DNA of 64,000 nt from Centrapalus pauciflorus (GCA_020465985.1 JAANYP010004771.1:896432-960431), one strand, 5' to 3'; positions 12,088 through 24,889 are shown, counted from the first letter of the stretch. Notes: generated by a model from the letters alone, not told the origin. Numbers and translations: made by a program.

Positions 12088-13453
12088 AGATATATATATG
12101 CTTCACACTCCACGCATCGTATCTCTCCATACACAAATATATTCTCTCTCGAAAATCGGGGAAAAAAGGTACGTCAAATTCCCCAAAAATTCATTTGTGT
12201 TCTAAATACATTGTTTAATCTTCACTCTTATCTGTTACAAGTTTCTCCGATTGCATGACAAAGACTTTGATTGTTCTCCTTGGTATGATGATGTCGTTGC
12301 CTGACTGATTGATTGTTTTTACGATTTGGAGATTAATCGATGAAAGCCAGGTCTCTACCCTCTAATTGTTATTATTATTATTTTACAAAAAATGTAAGTT
12401 GTTTTAATGTTTTCAGCTACATTTGGTTTTGATGTGTTTTTGTGAGGGTCGTGTTCATCGGTTAACGGTGGATTGTTGTTTATATATACATTCGTCGTTC
12501 GCAGTGAAGTCCGGCTAGGTTTTTGAAAAAGTTTAAATAATCGACTCACTACATTATTTTTATACGTTTATGATTACATCGATTGGTACACGAGCCAAGA
12601 AGCATAACGCTTCTATTTCTTCAAATGTGTTTGTGTGTGTGTGTGTGTGTGGTTTGAATGCTGATATCAAACAAGTTACTTAACTTCAAATCAGTAATGA
12701 TTTTAAATTTTTCATGGAAAATTTGTCGTCTGTGGTCAATCTTTGTTGTCCGTACCAACAATAGATTGATGTTTGTGTTCAATTCTCAAACAAATCTGTT
12801 TGAATTATACATCTGCTACTAGGTCATCAACCTTGAAATATCACAGTGAATATATTGTTTCTGTTTTCTACTTTGGAACAGAGAGAGTTGTTGATAGTTG
12901 TTTTTTATTTGGAATCCTTGAGTTAGTAGACAGACAATGCTAAAACTGATGCTGTCCTGTACGATGACTACCTAATGCAAGCATACATGAATAAAAACAA
13001 CAGTGTTTTAGTTTGATAGAACAAATAGCTCCATAGGTGTTGGCCAAATATTTTGCAGTAGTGGGTGATGAAGCAAGTATGTTTTTGCTCAAGTAGTATT
13101 GACATTTATTGGTAAGTGGGTCAGAAAGCAGCAATTCTGACACCCCGGCTCAATCTATTTTATGTAAGTTGTTAAAGATGCCAACTATTCAAAATGTCTT
13201 GAAATTTTGAAAAACTGTTGAATATCTTTTCATTAAATTTTTTGTTGGGTGTACACTTGCACATGCAACAATTAATTTTTTATATACGAAATCATTAGTA
13301 TAGGTCTTAAGGGAAATCTAAAGAAAAGACATGAAGTTGTTTGTGTCCTTAACTTCACTGGTGGTTTGTAAGTTGTAACTTGTAAGGTTGACACACATTT
13401 GGATTGGTTTCTTGGGGTACAGTAGTTAGGAGGCACAGAAACTATAGCCTACC
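12088..13453 (+). promoter_or_regulatory. bZIP promoter, 5' leader and probable 5' UTR intron
   Basis: A TATA box (gatatatatatgc, about 12090-12101) precedes a leader rich in tctctc. A strong donor (aaaaag|gtacgt at about 12168) and an acceptor candidate (ggtacag near 13421) suggest a 5' UTR intron of roughly 1.25 kb. A (GT)n tract lies near 12627-12650. The ATG at 13454 follows without an obvious competing in-frame start. The promoter and leader intron are inferred. Confidence 0.5.
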
Positions 13454-16400
13454 ATGTCGAGACAATTGCAACTTCCACCTCGCTGCCCAATTTCAAAAGC
13501 AAATTCCCCAATCTGTGATCCTGTCTTTTCAATTGTTTGCAAAGATGAAAACTCTCATTCACGGGACCAGAAATCTGCATCACACAGTATTATTTTGGAG
13601 GAGCAGCCAGCTTGGTTAGATGATCTATTGAGTGATTGGGACTCATGTTTCAAACTAAAATCTCATCGTCGTGCAGCTAGTGATTCTGGGGCTGTTTTGG
13701 ATGGCCTTGTTGAGCTTCCATGTTTGAACACAGAAAAAGATTCTAAAAATGCATGTCCTAGAGATGCTTGTACTGCAGCTACTGTATTGGAGTCTGCTTA
13801 TATGTATGGTCCTAACTCACCTCGGAGCAAGGATAAAGCACCAATTCAAGAAAGTGCTATAGTTTCAGCTTTATCAGAGTATGCTTCTCATGGTCCTGTG
13901 CAGTATGTCGATACAGATTTTTTTGTTTCTGGATTTCCACAACTTGATCCAGTGCAGGATGCAGCTGGTGAAGTCAATACGGAGGCTAAGCCATTTAAAA
14001 GGTTAGGTTCAAAGCTGAAAGCATACACTGTGCAAGCTCTTTTATATGATTGTCATGACAAGTTAATTTATACTATTGTTGGGTGCTTGATATACAGGCT
14101 TGAACAGGAATGCTTTAACCATGATCTCTTATTACTTATTGTTAAAATAGGGGTCAGCTCCTGTGCTCATTTATCATTTATACTGTATGTATATGACTTT
14201 TGGTATGTTTCATAATATACAAACAAAACATAAGTGATCATTCTGTATGTAATATGTGCACATGTCATATATTTAATATGTACGACCACTGTCCTTATTC
14301 GCCTGTTACGGTTGACAACAGTGGTGATGAATATTCTGGATTGGGTTTAATATCAAGTCTTTATATGTTTATTTTATGGGGAGTTTGACTAATTTGAAAA
14401 CTGAGGGGTATTGCATAAGTTTTATTGTTTTGATGCTGACAAATGTTTTCATTTCAACTCTCATGAAACAATTGTGTTATACTTGTACGTGTAGGTTGAC
14501 TGAGTTTTTTATTTTGAAAATTTTGCTCCGATTTCATTGTTGAATTTCAATATGCATATCCATCTAGCTTGAATTATATAATATAGGTCACTAGTTGAAT
14601 TTCCCTGTCCATCTTGTCAACCACTGGCATAGCTCATTTGGGTTCACGATGTAAACGTACTTGTTGATTGAATGAATTTTTATTTCTTTTGTTAAAATAT
14701 ATTATTGGTTTCATGCTTCAGCTTCTTATTATCATAGGGTATAGATCACTGCTTCCTGTTTATTTTTTTCTCGATGCATTATATCCTTTTTGTTATGAAC
14801 AATATCTAAATCTATTCTCTCTCTCTATTAGAAGTTGACAAGGTCTTTGTCAGCTTCAGGGAAAGTCAACTTTGGGTTGATTGATCGTTCTTTACCGTTT
14901 GTTCTTTCTTTAAAATATTTTTTTGTTTACGGTATAAAAACTCCATACATTTTGGAGGTACAGAAAATTTGGTAGTCATTAGAGATTTAGAGGTCAATGA
15001 ATTCTAGGCATGCCCATGTATACTGTCTATGCTCAGTACTCAGTAGGGCTAACCTAATAGGGAAGATCTAACTATTATAGTGTTAAATGGTTTCATATAA
15101 TATTATTAGCTATTAGCCTTTCTTGTCAGGACTCGTAATTATGATGTAACCACTTCATGCTGCTTTGTCTTAGGGATTATGAATAATCTATCATAACTAT
15201 GATGATTGTACTCATGCAAGCCAGGGTTGTATTACGATCCCATTTACTACATATAAAACAATAATGTTCATGGTTCTAATTTGAAGCTACCCAGTTGCAC
15301 TCACTTACATGCATATCTCATCTTACTTTGAGGAAAAACATCACCAAAAGTCTGCATATCTCATCTTACATTTAAGGAAAAACATCACCAAGAGTCTTTC
15401 TTTTTATTTGTCTTCTCTGAAGTTAGACTGTCTTGATCATGCACGTTCATCTTCATTACACTCGTTCATCTCTGAAGTTCTAACCCTCTGCTACCAAAGT
15501 AAAGTACCATCATACTGAAAGTACTTTAGACATGCCTCCTGTTGCTTTTGGATGTTAAAAACGTGGTTCATTTTGATGAATCTTATCAAACGTTAGTTTC
15601 TAGTCCATCATTATGTTTCTTGCATTTCCTGCCATTTTGACTTGTGGTTAGCTTTTGTTTTTCCTTTTAGCATATTAAAATTATGCACACTGTTAAGCTA
15701 TCAGCTTGTGGTACTGATTCTTGTAGGCACTCTGCGCAACGATCACGCGTACGTAAACTCCAGTATATAGCAGAACTGGAGAGAACTGTTGAAAATTTTC
15801 AGGTAAAACCAATAGGAAAAGTTGAGTAATACTTTTTTGAAAATATATATTGATTTGATTTATGTTATTATTTAAGTTCTTATTTATCAGCAGAGAGCAA
15901 GAGAGGAGCTAACTGTAGACCCGGGGGGGGGGGGGGGGGGGGGTGCTCCTCCAAAATTTTATGGTAGGGGAATGGGGGAATGAATTCAATGAAATATTGT
16001 TGGCATTCGAGTCCATGTGAATGTAGCTCGGTCGGAGACATGGATTCTGTGGTGAAGGTCCAAGGATCAAAGCCTGACACATGCCCTTTGAACGTTGTCT
16101 TACGTTATTTACATCGTTCAGGTTACCCGTGGGACCGGTTGGCCCGAGAGAGGGGGATCACCCTTCTATGTTAGGCTATTAAGTGGTAAACATAACAAGA
16201 GATCTATGTAATTGATAGAAAGAGTATGGCGAGGATCTCAAGAGGGTACATGCATCCTTGCCTTCTTGTGCCTGTGCTTGAGGACCCAAGCCACACAGTC
16301 CACAAGTGGTGCATGTATGTGCTCTTTGTACTTCGTGCATTCGCTATTGGAGCCTTTGACCAAAGTCCGAACATGTGGTTTTGCGGTTTGTCACTGGATT

Positions 16401-19400
16401 GGAAACACAGCAGTAGCCACATTTGGGATTTGGATCGAACTGGTCATGAGAACCTGACCTTTATGGCCTATCTCATGTAGTTCGCTTGGTCAAACTATTC
16501 GTTTTGCATAAAATCCTGGTTTACCATATGGAAGTTTGTGTTTGATAAAGGTCTGGCTTCCATCGAATTTTATTGGTTTACAAAGTACATATAAACCTTA
16601 AAGAATGTTAAATTTGGTATATGTATACTGATATGTGTCCATGAGCCTTGGTACCAACAAATTGGACTCACATGTATGCATGAGACCGATTTCCAAGCAA
16701 CATCTTCTCAAGTGGAAGACTTATCCTCCTGCCTCCTGGAAATGAAGACATGCAACTGGCCAACTTCTTCAACCATCCACGTTTACATGTCTTATTCATG
16801 TTCCTTAAGTTTAGTTAGTGGGACCAAAATTCTAGGAGAGTTAATTTTTATTTGCTTGTAAATTGTTAGTGAATATGAAGAAAATTATTGCAAAACATCT
16901 CTAGACTTTTATAATTAATTTCCAAGAGGATAAGTCTGTCACTTGAAAAAGGTTGCGTGGAAATCGGTCTCATGCATACATGGGAGTCCAATTCGTTCGT
17001 ACCAAGGCTCATGGACACGTATCATATACCCATGCAGATACATTTTTTTTATTATAAACAAAATGATACCTTCAACGAAAACTGAACAACAAGTACCAAA
17101 GCAAACAGCTGCTGATGATCTTCAAAGAAGCCAGACAGCAGAAAACTGGAACCAAAGACCAACAATGACGGTCTGGAACAAGATAAACGAAACAGAATAC
17201 TGCATAGAATTCTCTGTCCTATCAAGGTTTATACTTCACTGGTATCTGCAACTCTTTAACATAAAATATGCAGTACTTGGGAATCAACCACACTTCACAA
17301 CAGTAGCAGAAGAAAACAAAGGTATTCTGTAGATGGGGAGGAAATGGCTGCAGGAGAGTTTTGTGTGTAGTTGCTTAGGAGAGCCATCTTATATGCTCGA
17401 TGCAACAAAAAAACATGGCAGTTTGAATCAGATAGAAAGGGCAGGAACTAAATCCTTATCTTTAAAATTTCGACCATGTTCTGAGACTGAGTACTTCTCA
17501 CAACCTAGTCAATCCAGAAGTGGCTACTGCTGCAGTTTTGACTTTTGAGCCAGTGACAATGTTCAAGAACACAGGCTCGGGTAAAAATGCGAAGTGTGCC
17601 TACACGGCCCACTCGCGAACTACGAGCCTCACGTCCTTAGGCTTAATCACGCACGTTGAGACCCCTGCAATACTTCTACTCCTATGCCCAACAATGTTCC
17701 ATTCCCTACCAATGCGGGATGAAAACTTTGCAACCTTCTTTATTAATCTCGATCTCATGACATTAGTATTCAACAGTATGTAATAACACATTTTGATTTA
17801 AGTATACTGTTCCTCTCAAGCAAAACAAATCTGTGGGAACCAGTAGGTCTAATACCCAATCGTTAATATCTACACTTCAATAAACTAGTCTACAAATCTA
17901 CAATGATCCATGATATTTGGCTATTTGCTAACAATATATCTTTTTGTCAAATGAAACATTGCATGCTAAAAATCTCTCACACCAATAAAAGTTTGTTCAA
18001 ACATAATATCTGGCAGCAAAAGGCTGTTGAAGCATTTCTTTATGTACAAACTTATTCAAGTTTTCAATCAATAAAGTACAAAAAATAGTAGTTTATTTTC
18101 TTCCTTTGTCTTATTCAAGTTCTCAACTTAGTAGTTTATCTTGTGATAATGGAACTTGTGATCTACCCACAAATCTTAATATCTTGCCTCTAGTTGGCTA
18201 GTTATATCTAATAAAATGCATGCTTCATGATGCAGAATGTTGTGTCCGAATTGGCCGTAAGAGTTGAATCTCTGGCAGGGCAGCGTGTTTATTTGTCACT
18301 GGAGAACAAACAACTAAAGCAGCAGCTGGTCAGGCTGCAGCAGGAGAAGTTTGTCATGGAACGTAAGTCGTCCATCTCAGAGACTATATCACATTCTCCA
18401 ACCACATATTTTGACTGAAAGAAAATCACACCAATGCCTCCTATAGTGACAGTTTGTATCATCCTCTTGATTAGAGCTTTTCCCAATATAATTCTTTTGT
18501 AGTTGTTAAGTAATCACTGCTTTATGATGAATACTAAATATATGAAGAAATACAGCCAATAAGTTTCTACTTTGGAAGGTCATATGATGGAAAGTAGTTA
18601 TTGCGAAAATTCATGACACCTTACAGGTGCTACAATTGATAGAACCCTTGTTATCCTTCTGTCCCCAAGTTGAGTTACCCTGTGGAATAGGAAGTTTTTT
18701 TTCATATATCATATGTCCAACATTACCCTAAAATTAGTTTTCTTATGATAAAGGAACCCACTAATATGAAATGATAGTCAACATTAAAGTGCTCGTGGTC
18801 CTGGCTATGTAAGACCATTGTGATTATTTTGGCAAATTTGTTGTAAGGTGTTAGACATACTCCTGAATTGATGGCAATCTGGGGTGACAACATACGATAT
18901 GTCATGGAAACATTTTTATAACCTTCTCGCACTCACATCAGTCAATCCTTTCTTCCATCACTATATATAGAACAGTACCCTAGGCCGCGGATCCAATTAC
19001 TTGTTTATTTTTTTCAACATCTTTCAATTGCGGGTATTCAATGACACAAAAGTTGACATGCACCCCTAGTGTTGAATGTGTCTAGGTGTGTAGATTTTTT
19101 GGGATATAAACTTAATAACATATTTCATTGTATAATAAAAAAGAAAAATTCCTTGTTTAGCTGATGCTGTTACTTTTTTGTCATTGAATCAAGACGACAA
19201 ACTAGTGAGCGTTTAGCATAACTAGCACATCTTATGGTTATTGAACCAAGCGGTTATGGGTTCAAAATTCAACGTTATTATGGGTATTTGTGTTCTCTTT
19301 GTAGCTGTCTTCTTCTTAAAAAAACCAAAGAACTCCTTTTTCCGCTTACACTTTTGTTATAGGCAGGAGGTTTATGTTAGTGTAAATTATGCCTTTTGGT

Positions 19401-19595
19401 GATGTAAAGATTATAAATGTGGATACAGGCCAGCACCAGTCTATGAGAAACGAAGCTGAGGGGTTGAAACGTCGTCTGCTGCTTTCACGCAAGGGAAGAA
19501 CACATTTTAGGTCGAATTCTGCTGGTGAAATCGAGAAGTTGCATGTAGAACCCACTTGGCATATGATCGACTTGGGAAAGCTTCAGATGAACTGA
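13454..19595 (+). CDS. bZIP transcription factor, At4g06598/At1g35490-like
   Basis: Coding exons 13454-14001, 15727-15802, 18236-18362 and 19429-19595 join in frame to 305 aa. The N-terminal half has the family motif ILEEQPAWLDDLL (47-59) and a likely phosphorylated HRRAASDS patch (71-78). The basic region straddles intron 1 and reads KRHSAQRSRVRKLQYIAELE. The zipper runs L200, F207, L214, L221, L228, L235, L242, M249, exactly seven residues apart. The Asn of the usual N-x7-R signature is Lys182 here (K-x7-R190); I recall the same substitution in At4g06598. Expected role: nuclear, DNA-binding homo- or heterodimer, targets unknown. Introns are large (1725, 2433 and 1066 bp) and carry repeats. 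The gene looks intact. Confidence 0.9.
15312..15396. repeat. 43-bp tandem duplication in bZIP intron 1
   Basis: Two copies (15312-15354 and 15355-15396) of a unit beginning catatctcatctta and containing gaaaaacatcacca lie head to tail, with a few mismatches. Confidence 0.7.
15923..15943 (+). repeat. Poly(G) run of 21 in bZIP intron 2
   Basis: An uninterrupted run of 21 G follows gacc in bZIP intron 2, about 120 bp after the donor of exon 2. Such runs are rare in plant DNA and could fold as a G-quadruplex in DNA or pre-mRNA. The exact length could be a sequencing artefact. Confidence 0.85.
16015..16172 (+). repeat. tRNA-derived SINE-like element in bZIP intron 2
   Basis: A pol III A-box match (tagctcggtcgg, 16024-16035) is followed 28 bases later by a B-box-like ggatcaaagcc (16064-16074), the order and spacing of a tRNA-derived SINE head. 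A GC-richer tail with gtgggaccggttggcccga follows to about 16172. No poly(A) or target duplication was found, so the call is tentative. Confidence 0.45.
16635..17018. repeat. Long inverted repeat (about 95-bp arms) in bZIP intron 2
   Basis: The left arm, 16635-16730, starts gtgtccatgagccttggtac. The right arm, 16925-17018, ends gtaccaaggctcatggacac. The arms are reverse complements over nearly their whole length with few mismatches, separated by about 195 bp. Outside the arms, ggtatatg (left) and catatacc (right) extend the symmetry weakly. No clean target duplication was found, so it is either a MITE with decayed ends or an inverted duplication able to form a long RNA hairpin in the intron. 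Confidence 0.8.
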
Positions 19596-19739
19596 AGTGG
19601 TGGACAATCGCTGACCATTTTCTGCAGATAAAAGATGGCCGTTAAGTTGCATACATTTTAGAAAAGTGTTAGAATACCCTCTCCGTCCCCCAAATCCGGT
19701 TTATTTCTGTTTTGTTGGGAAATTTGTAGAGTAGTAGAT

Positions 19740-19810
19740 ATAGATTGGAGGATATTCTGATTTGTTCAAAAGGTTGTGGGTTCAATTCCCTTGTGCCTTT
19801 ATCTTTGTCG
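19740..19810 (+). repeat. SINE-like B-box fragment downstream of bZIP
   Basis: The sequence ggttgtgggttcaattccc (19772-19790) contains a perfect pol III B box (ggttcaattcc). No convincing A box or tail could be placed. A weaker B-box-like match (gggttcaaaattc, about 19258) lies in bZIP intron 3. It may be a SINE remnant. Confidence 0.3.
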
Positions 19811-20021
19811 TTTATAACAAGAAATTATTAGTGTCGAAGGTTGGATAGGCCTCATTTCATAGATGGGTCAAATTGAATGCATTCACTTTACTTGTGTTTG
19901 AATGGCATTAAAGTGCAACCTATTTTGAGATACCCTACTTTTATAAAATTACACTCAAGGTATCATAATTTGAAAATACATGTCTTGGGACTCAAAAACT
20001 AGTAATTTGGATGAATGTGAC

Positions 20022-20404
20022 TTGGGGTGTAAACGAGTCGAGTCTGAGCCCGTTTAAATTCGAGCTCAGCTCGTTTAAAAGTATTAGACTCGAGCGTTGT
20101 ATGTAAAACTCGAGCTCGGCTCATGAATAATTTCCAAGCTCGGGCTCGACTTGTTTATTATATATTTTAAAATTTTTAATTAATTTTTGAATAATTTTTT
20201 ATATAACATGTATAACTTGTAATTTTAGTATATTCATATTTATTTAATCTATATATTATATATTTATTTATTTAAAAATATATTTATATATAAGCTCGTT
20301 TAGGCTCGCGAGCTCGATGTGTGAAGCTCGGGCTCGTTTAATTCGAGCTTTTAACGAGTTGAGCTGGGGTAGCTCACGAGTAGTTCAGCTCATTTACACC
20401 CCTA
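20022..20404. mobile_element. Non-autonomous hAT element between bZIP and ABA2
   Basis: The termini are TTGGGGTGTAAACGAG and CTCATTTACACCCCTA, an inverted pair of the TAGGGGTGTAAA type. They are flanked by near-identical 8-bp repeats AATGTGAC (20014-20021) and AACGTGAC (20405-20412). The 383-bp interior has gagctcg/cgagctc repeats at both ends and an AT-rich middle. The surrounding host DNA is itself a short direct repeat (tagtaatttggatgaatgtg / tagtattatggatgaatgta). Confidence 0.82.
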
Positions 20405-21038
20405 AACGTGACAAAGGAATTTTAGAAACACATGTTTTTGGACTTGAAAACTAGTATTATGGATGAATGTAACAAGGAATACTAATTCCCCCAAGGCAGA
20501 CAGAACGAGAAGAGTGAACATCACAAGTTGGAAGAAGCAGTAGAAATCATCCAAGTCTGCAATGCATTAGATTCCTAAGAAGAAGGAGGTTTGAAGTGGA
20601 TTATAGATAGTTTGGTCCTTAACTACCTCTCTAATGAGTTTGATAACACTTGGTGACTGGCAGCTTGTTTATAAAAATATGGGAGTTGGGTTCCTGCTAA
20701 ACAGTAGCAACATGCAACGTCTAAACCCAACAACCACTAGCCAACATTTGAAACGAGTCATGGATCTCATATGTCGTCTCCCCAGCACTCCGAATGCCAT
20801 GAGCTTCCTTCCACCCGCCAAACCAGACTGACTTCTCATGAGCATTCGGACGAATGAATACACTTCCAACAATGAAAAGTCAATGAGAAGAAAATAGTCA
20901 AATTATTCCTTTCATAATTTTCCATCCCTACAAATCCAACATGTCCCGATTATACATGCATAAACAAACACTTACGAAACTTTTTAACTTTGATTACATT
21001 ACAACTCAAAGTCCAAAGCATGCCTAGCCTACGACCCA
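20405..21038. other. Intergenic region between the convergent bZIP and ABA2 genes
   Basis: It holds the hAT-flanking direct repeat and then the probable ABA2 3' untranslated region on the minus strand. Open frames at 20634-20872 on both strands resemble no family and are rejected as genes. Confidence 0.45.
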
Positions 21039-23396
21039 TCACCGGAATACCCTGAGCGAGTGATTTGTACATGTAAAACCTCCATCAACAAACAAGTTGT
21101 CCCCACTTATATACCTCGCCTCGTCACTTGCCAAGAACAGTACGGCATTAGCAACATCCTCTCGCATCAAATCCACGCCCTGCAAGTTGGCATTCTTTCC
21201 AATAAAAGCACGGAAACCGGTCCTTGCCTCCTCAGTCCTTTCATCCTCGGGCAGATGTGCTAAAGCCAGGTTTGTCAAAACTGCATAAGGAGAAACACAG
21301 TTCACGCGAATACCATGTTTTCCAAGTTCAGCAGCTACGCTCTTGGTGAGCCCCAACACAGCATGTTTGGACCCGGTGTACGCATGTGGGCCCATCCCTC
21401 CTAAGGCACTTGCAACACTACAGAGAGAAACAATTGAACCCTTCTTTTGTGGGATCATTATTCGGGCTGCATGTTTCATCCCAAGAAATGTACCCTTAAC
21501 GTTTACATCAAATACCGTTTCGAAGGTTGATACAGAAAAGTCACGGATATCAGGACAGGGTGGCCCTGAGATCCCAGCATTGTTCACCATGATATCAAGT
21601 GTGCCAAAATTAGCAACTGAGAAGTCAACAGCACGAGAAACATCATCCTCAATGGTCACATCCCCATGAATGAAACAAGCATTTTCACCAAGAGTTTGAC
21701 ATAACTGTTGACCAAGGTCGTCTTCAATGTCAACTACACAAACTTTAGCACCATGCTTATGTAAAAGACGGACAATGCTCTCTCCAATACCAGTCGCACC
21801 ACCAGTTACCACAGCAACTTTTCCTAATAATCTGAAAGATGGAAGTAAATATCAAGATGTAGCCATGTAGGTATAGTATTATAGAACAAAAAAACTTCCA
21901 TGTCGATTCCCAAGTCATCTTAATAACCATTATTTCGTAATCTAGCTCAGAAAAGTTACCACCAAAGAGCATTAATAGCACAATGATAATCCCTATATCA
22001 ATAAACATTAATACCCCTAGATAAGAACATGCTTGATATTACTATTAGTTGACATAGCTAACATTTTTCACATTTCTTGCATAAAAGGCAAATAGAACTC
22101 TCCCCCCCAAAACAAAAACAGAAAAGAAAACCCAAATAATACATCCATCAATTTGTACTTGCTAAAAATTTTAACAATTACCAAATGATATTTCCTCTGC
22201 CATATGCAAATTGCAATACTTTCTTATTTTGGAAGTCCCACGAAAATGGCAACATTTGCTTTATGAGTAAGTTTTAACCTAAACTAACATTCCGTCATCA
22301 TTATCAAGATTGGTGAGATTCAGATTCCAATCTTCTAGATTTCCTTGTATAGTAATTGGTGAAGGATATTTATGACTTTAAGCTAATTATCAAAACGTGT
22401 GTGCTCTGAAAAATAGTTGCAATTATTATGCGACAGAGTATAGCACTTGTAAAGTAAAGTAAAAGACACATACTTTCTCTAAGGAAAGTTAGCATGACAT
22501 AGCTGCGTATTTTCAATATTGTTTTGATTCAGGAAGCGTTTTTTTTTTTTTTGCACATTTAAGTTGTGTGCTTTCAAAGTGTTTCGATTTGGTAGTTCGG
22601 TAATCTGGAAGAATGGTACTACCATCTACCATAGAGACGCCTACTTTGTCAATGTTTTGATTTACGTTGTGTACTTTTTAAAGTGTTTCATTTAGGTTGT
22701 GTACTTTTTAAAGTGTTCTGATTTGGTGGCTGAAAAGCCTAATAATTGGTATCATTTTGCATTAATGTTTCCATCATCGACGCCTTCCTTCGTATTGCTA
22801 TTATATTAATGCAAGTTCATACCAATTATCAAATTGTTCAACTACCAAACTGAAACACTTTTGAAAGTACACAACCCAAATCTGAACATTTTTAGAAGCT
22901 AAATCAAAAAAATGATAAGGTATATGTAATATGTCAACATGATAATTGGTAGTACTGGTTTTCCAAGTTACTGAACTACCAAATTGAAACACTTTAAAAG
23001 TATACAACCTGCATATTTACCAAAAGAAGTTCGCAGTCTAAATCAAAACAATATTGAAAGCATGTAACTATTTCATGCTATTTTCCCTTTCTCTAAATAC
23101 AATCATCACAAAGGAATCAACAAGGTATTGCAGGTTGAGGTCCTCCAATTGGTACAGCAATCAAACAAAATGGGAAGTGCAAATAGATCGATATGATCGG
23201 ATAGCATACTTTTCACCAGTCAGATAAATGTACCACAATAAATTCATATCCATAGACACCTAAAACACACCCAAAGCAACAGAATAAGCAAAAAACAGGT
23301 GACACATTGGAAGCTTGAACTAGAAATTCTCAAATGGTTCATGTTTGCTTACCTTTGAGCAAGAATAGGAGGATCACTAGAACCAGCCGTTGTCAT
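21039..23396 (-). CDS. ABA2: Xanthoxin dehydrogenase (ABA2-type short-chain dehydrogenase)
   Basis: Exons 23396-23353 and 21831-21039 join in phase to 278 aa. The enzyme oxidises xanthoxin to abscisic aldehyde with NAD, a cytosolic step of abscisic acid synthesis. The SDR features are present: cofactor motif TGGATGIG (24-31), Asp49 after strand 2 favouring NAD, NNAG (98-101), Asn125, and catalytic Ser153, Tyr166 and Lys170. The protein continues with GIRVNCVSPYAV and ends in FTCTNHS-x-x-VFR, as I recall for Arabidopsis ABA2, which separates it from generic secoisolariciresinol-type SDRs. Only 14 codons lie in exon 1. Minus-strand signals suggest a 5' UTR intron (donor near 24083, acceptor near 23430). 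The single coding intron (23352-21832) contains a 605-bp MITE. Confidence 0.93.
22483..23087. mobile_element. Mutator-like MITE inside the ABA2 coding intron
   Basis: The termini GGAAAGTTAGCATGA and TCATGCTATTTTCCC start long inverted arms; for example ttcaatattgttttgatt at 22512 is mirrored near 23040. Exact 9-bp duplications TTTCTCTAA flank the element (22474-22482 and 23088-23096). Motifs such as gtgtactttttaaagtgtt are repeated within the left half and inverted in the right half. The length is 605 bp, with no coding. Confidence 0.82.
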
Positions 23397-24082
23397 TGCT
23401 AGAATTTCACCTTGGTTCTGTCTCACTGCAGATTATTCCAATACACCAGTCTTTAGAAGCAAGCTAAAGATGAAGATGCAAGTGGGACTCTGTTTAAAAA
23501 GAAAGAACTCCATAGAAACCATGCATGAATGGTTAAACAGGTTACTTCAAGTAGGTCATTGATCGTTCCACATATAAGCAGCCAATGTGTAGACTTAATT
23601 CGTCGACCTAATGGTGTCGTACATCAACTATTCAGCATATATTATTCCCTTTGTTCCAATACAGGGGAAGTGATTTGCCTTTTTCATACTAAACAGTAAA
23701 AATCGTCAATTTTAATTCTAATTGATGTGAAACTAGAAACTTCTTTTTAATCTCTTCAAATTTCAATGATTTATGAACTGCACACCAGATATTACTATAA
23801 TATATAATAATTGGTGCATAAACATCAAATATATAATTTATACCGATTTTGGTTTTGGAAACATCAACTTTGGGGGAATAATGAGTAGAACATGCTTCAA
23901 ACAAACACTAAACGATTACGTAAGCTATAGTCTAAGCATTAGTATTTGATATAAGAAGCCCTAGATTTGAGTATTTTGGATTATATCAAAACATTTAAAC
24001 ATCATATAACGAAAAAAAAAAAGGTTAAGACTTAAAGAGAGAGAGCGAGAATGAGAATGAGAGAGACGAAGCATCAAAACTG

Positions 24083-24300
24083 ACCTGATGAATGTAGGGT
24101 TAAAGTACCGTCGCCGGAGAGGAAGAAAAAAGTAATCCGGCGGTGATGGAAGGATGCAAGTGTTGTGTGTCACTCCAAACTCCACTCTCCACACATGGCC
24201 ATTGCTTTTTTATCAACTTTCTTACGACAACACCCCCATTTTGGGGAGCGTCAGATTACGAAATAGAGGATTTTGGGCCTTTTGGGCCTTTCCACTTCAA
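24083..24300 (-). promoter_or_regulatory. Probable ABA2 5' leader and proximal promoter
   Basis: On the minus strand a leader rich in ctctc precedes a donor (atcag|gtcagt, about 24083). Transcription probably starts near 24150-24230. I could not identify a convincing TATA box. The call rests on position relative to the ABA2 exons. Confidence 0.35.
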
Positions 24301-24889
24301 GGGTAATACCGTAATATCGTTAATTTTAATTTTTGAAATTTTGAAGGTCAATTTTAATCACACATCCGACACTTCACAACCCCTTGTGTTCCACGACTCA
24401 ACATAAGGACATAACAAGCGAAAGTGATGGATTTTAAAAGAAATGAAAATCAGCTAAGTATAAGAATGGATACCTTTTACATCTTTTAAAGAAAAAGTAA
24501 AATGTTGTCTTTAAAAAAAAAAATGAAAACATGTTTACTTAACAACAATTTCATAAATCTTCATTTCACTTTTTAAAATATCACTTTTCATATTCTATCT
24601 CTAACTTTTTTATACCTACCCTATATTTCTTTATAATACTCTCTTTCTCTGTTTTACTTTTCTATCACCTACTCTATTTTCTTATTTATAATAACTCATC
24701 TTATTTTTCTTAAAAACTAAAACTTCATCAGCTAAACAAGTTTTCACTTTTTATAGAAACCCTTGTTTTTTTCTAAAACTATAACTTGAAAACTGAAATT
24801 GAAAATTGACTAGTTTTCGTTAACTAAACGCAACCTAACTACTTATTTTTTTTCATTCAATTGAAACACGGAGTTAGAGCGAAAGGAAT

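Noticed and set aside
16212..16480. Overlapping plus and minus frames in bZIP intron 2
   Set aside because: Three frames are open over the same stretch, none resembles a protein family, and the bZIP exons splice across it.
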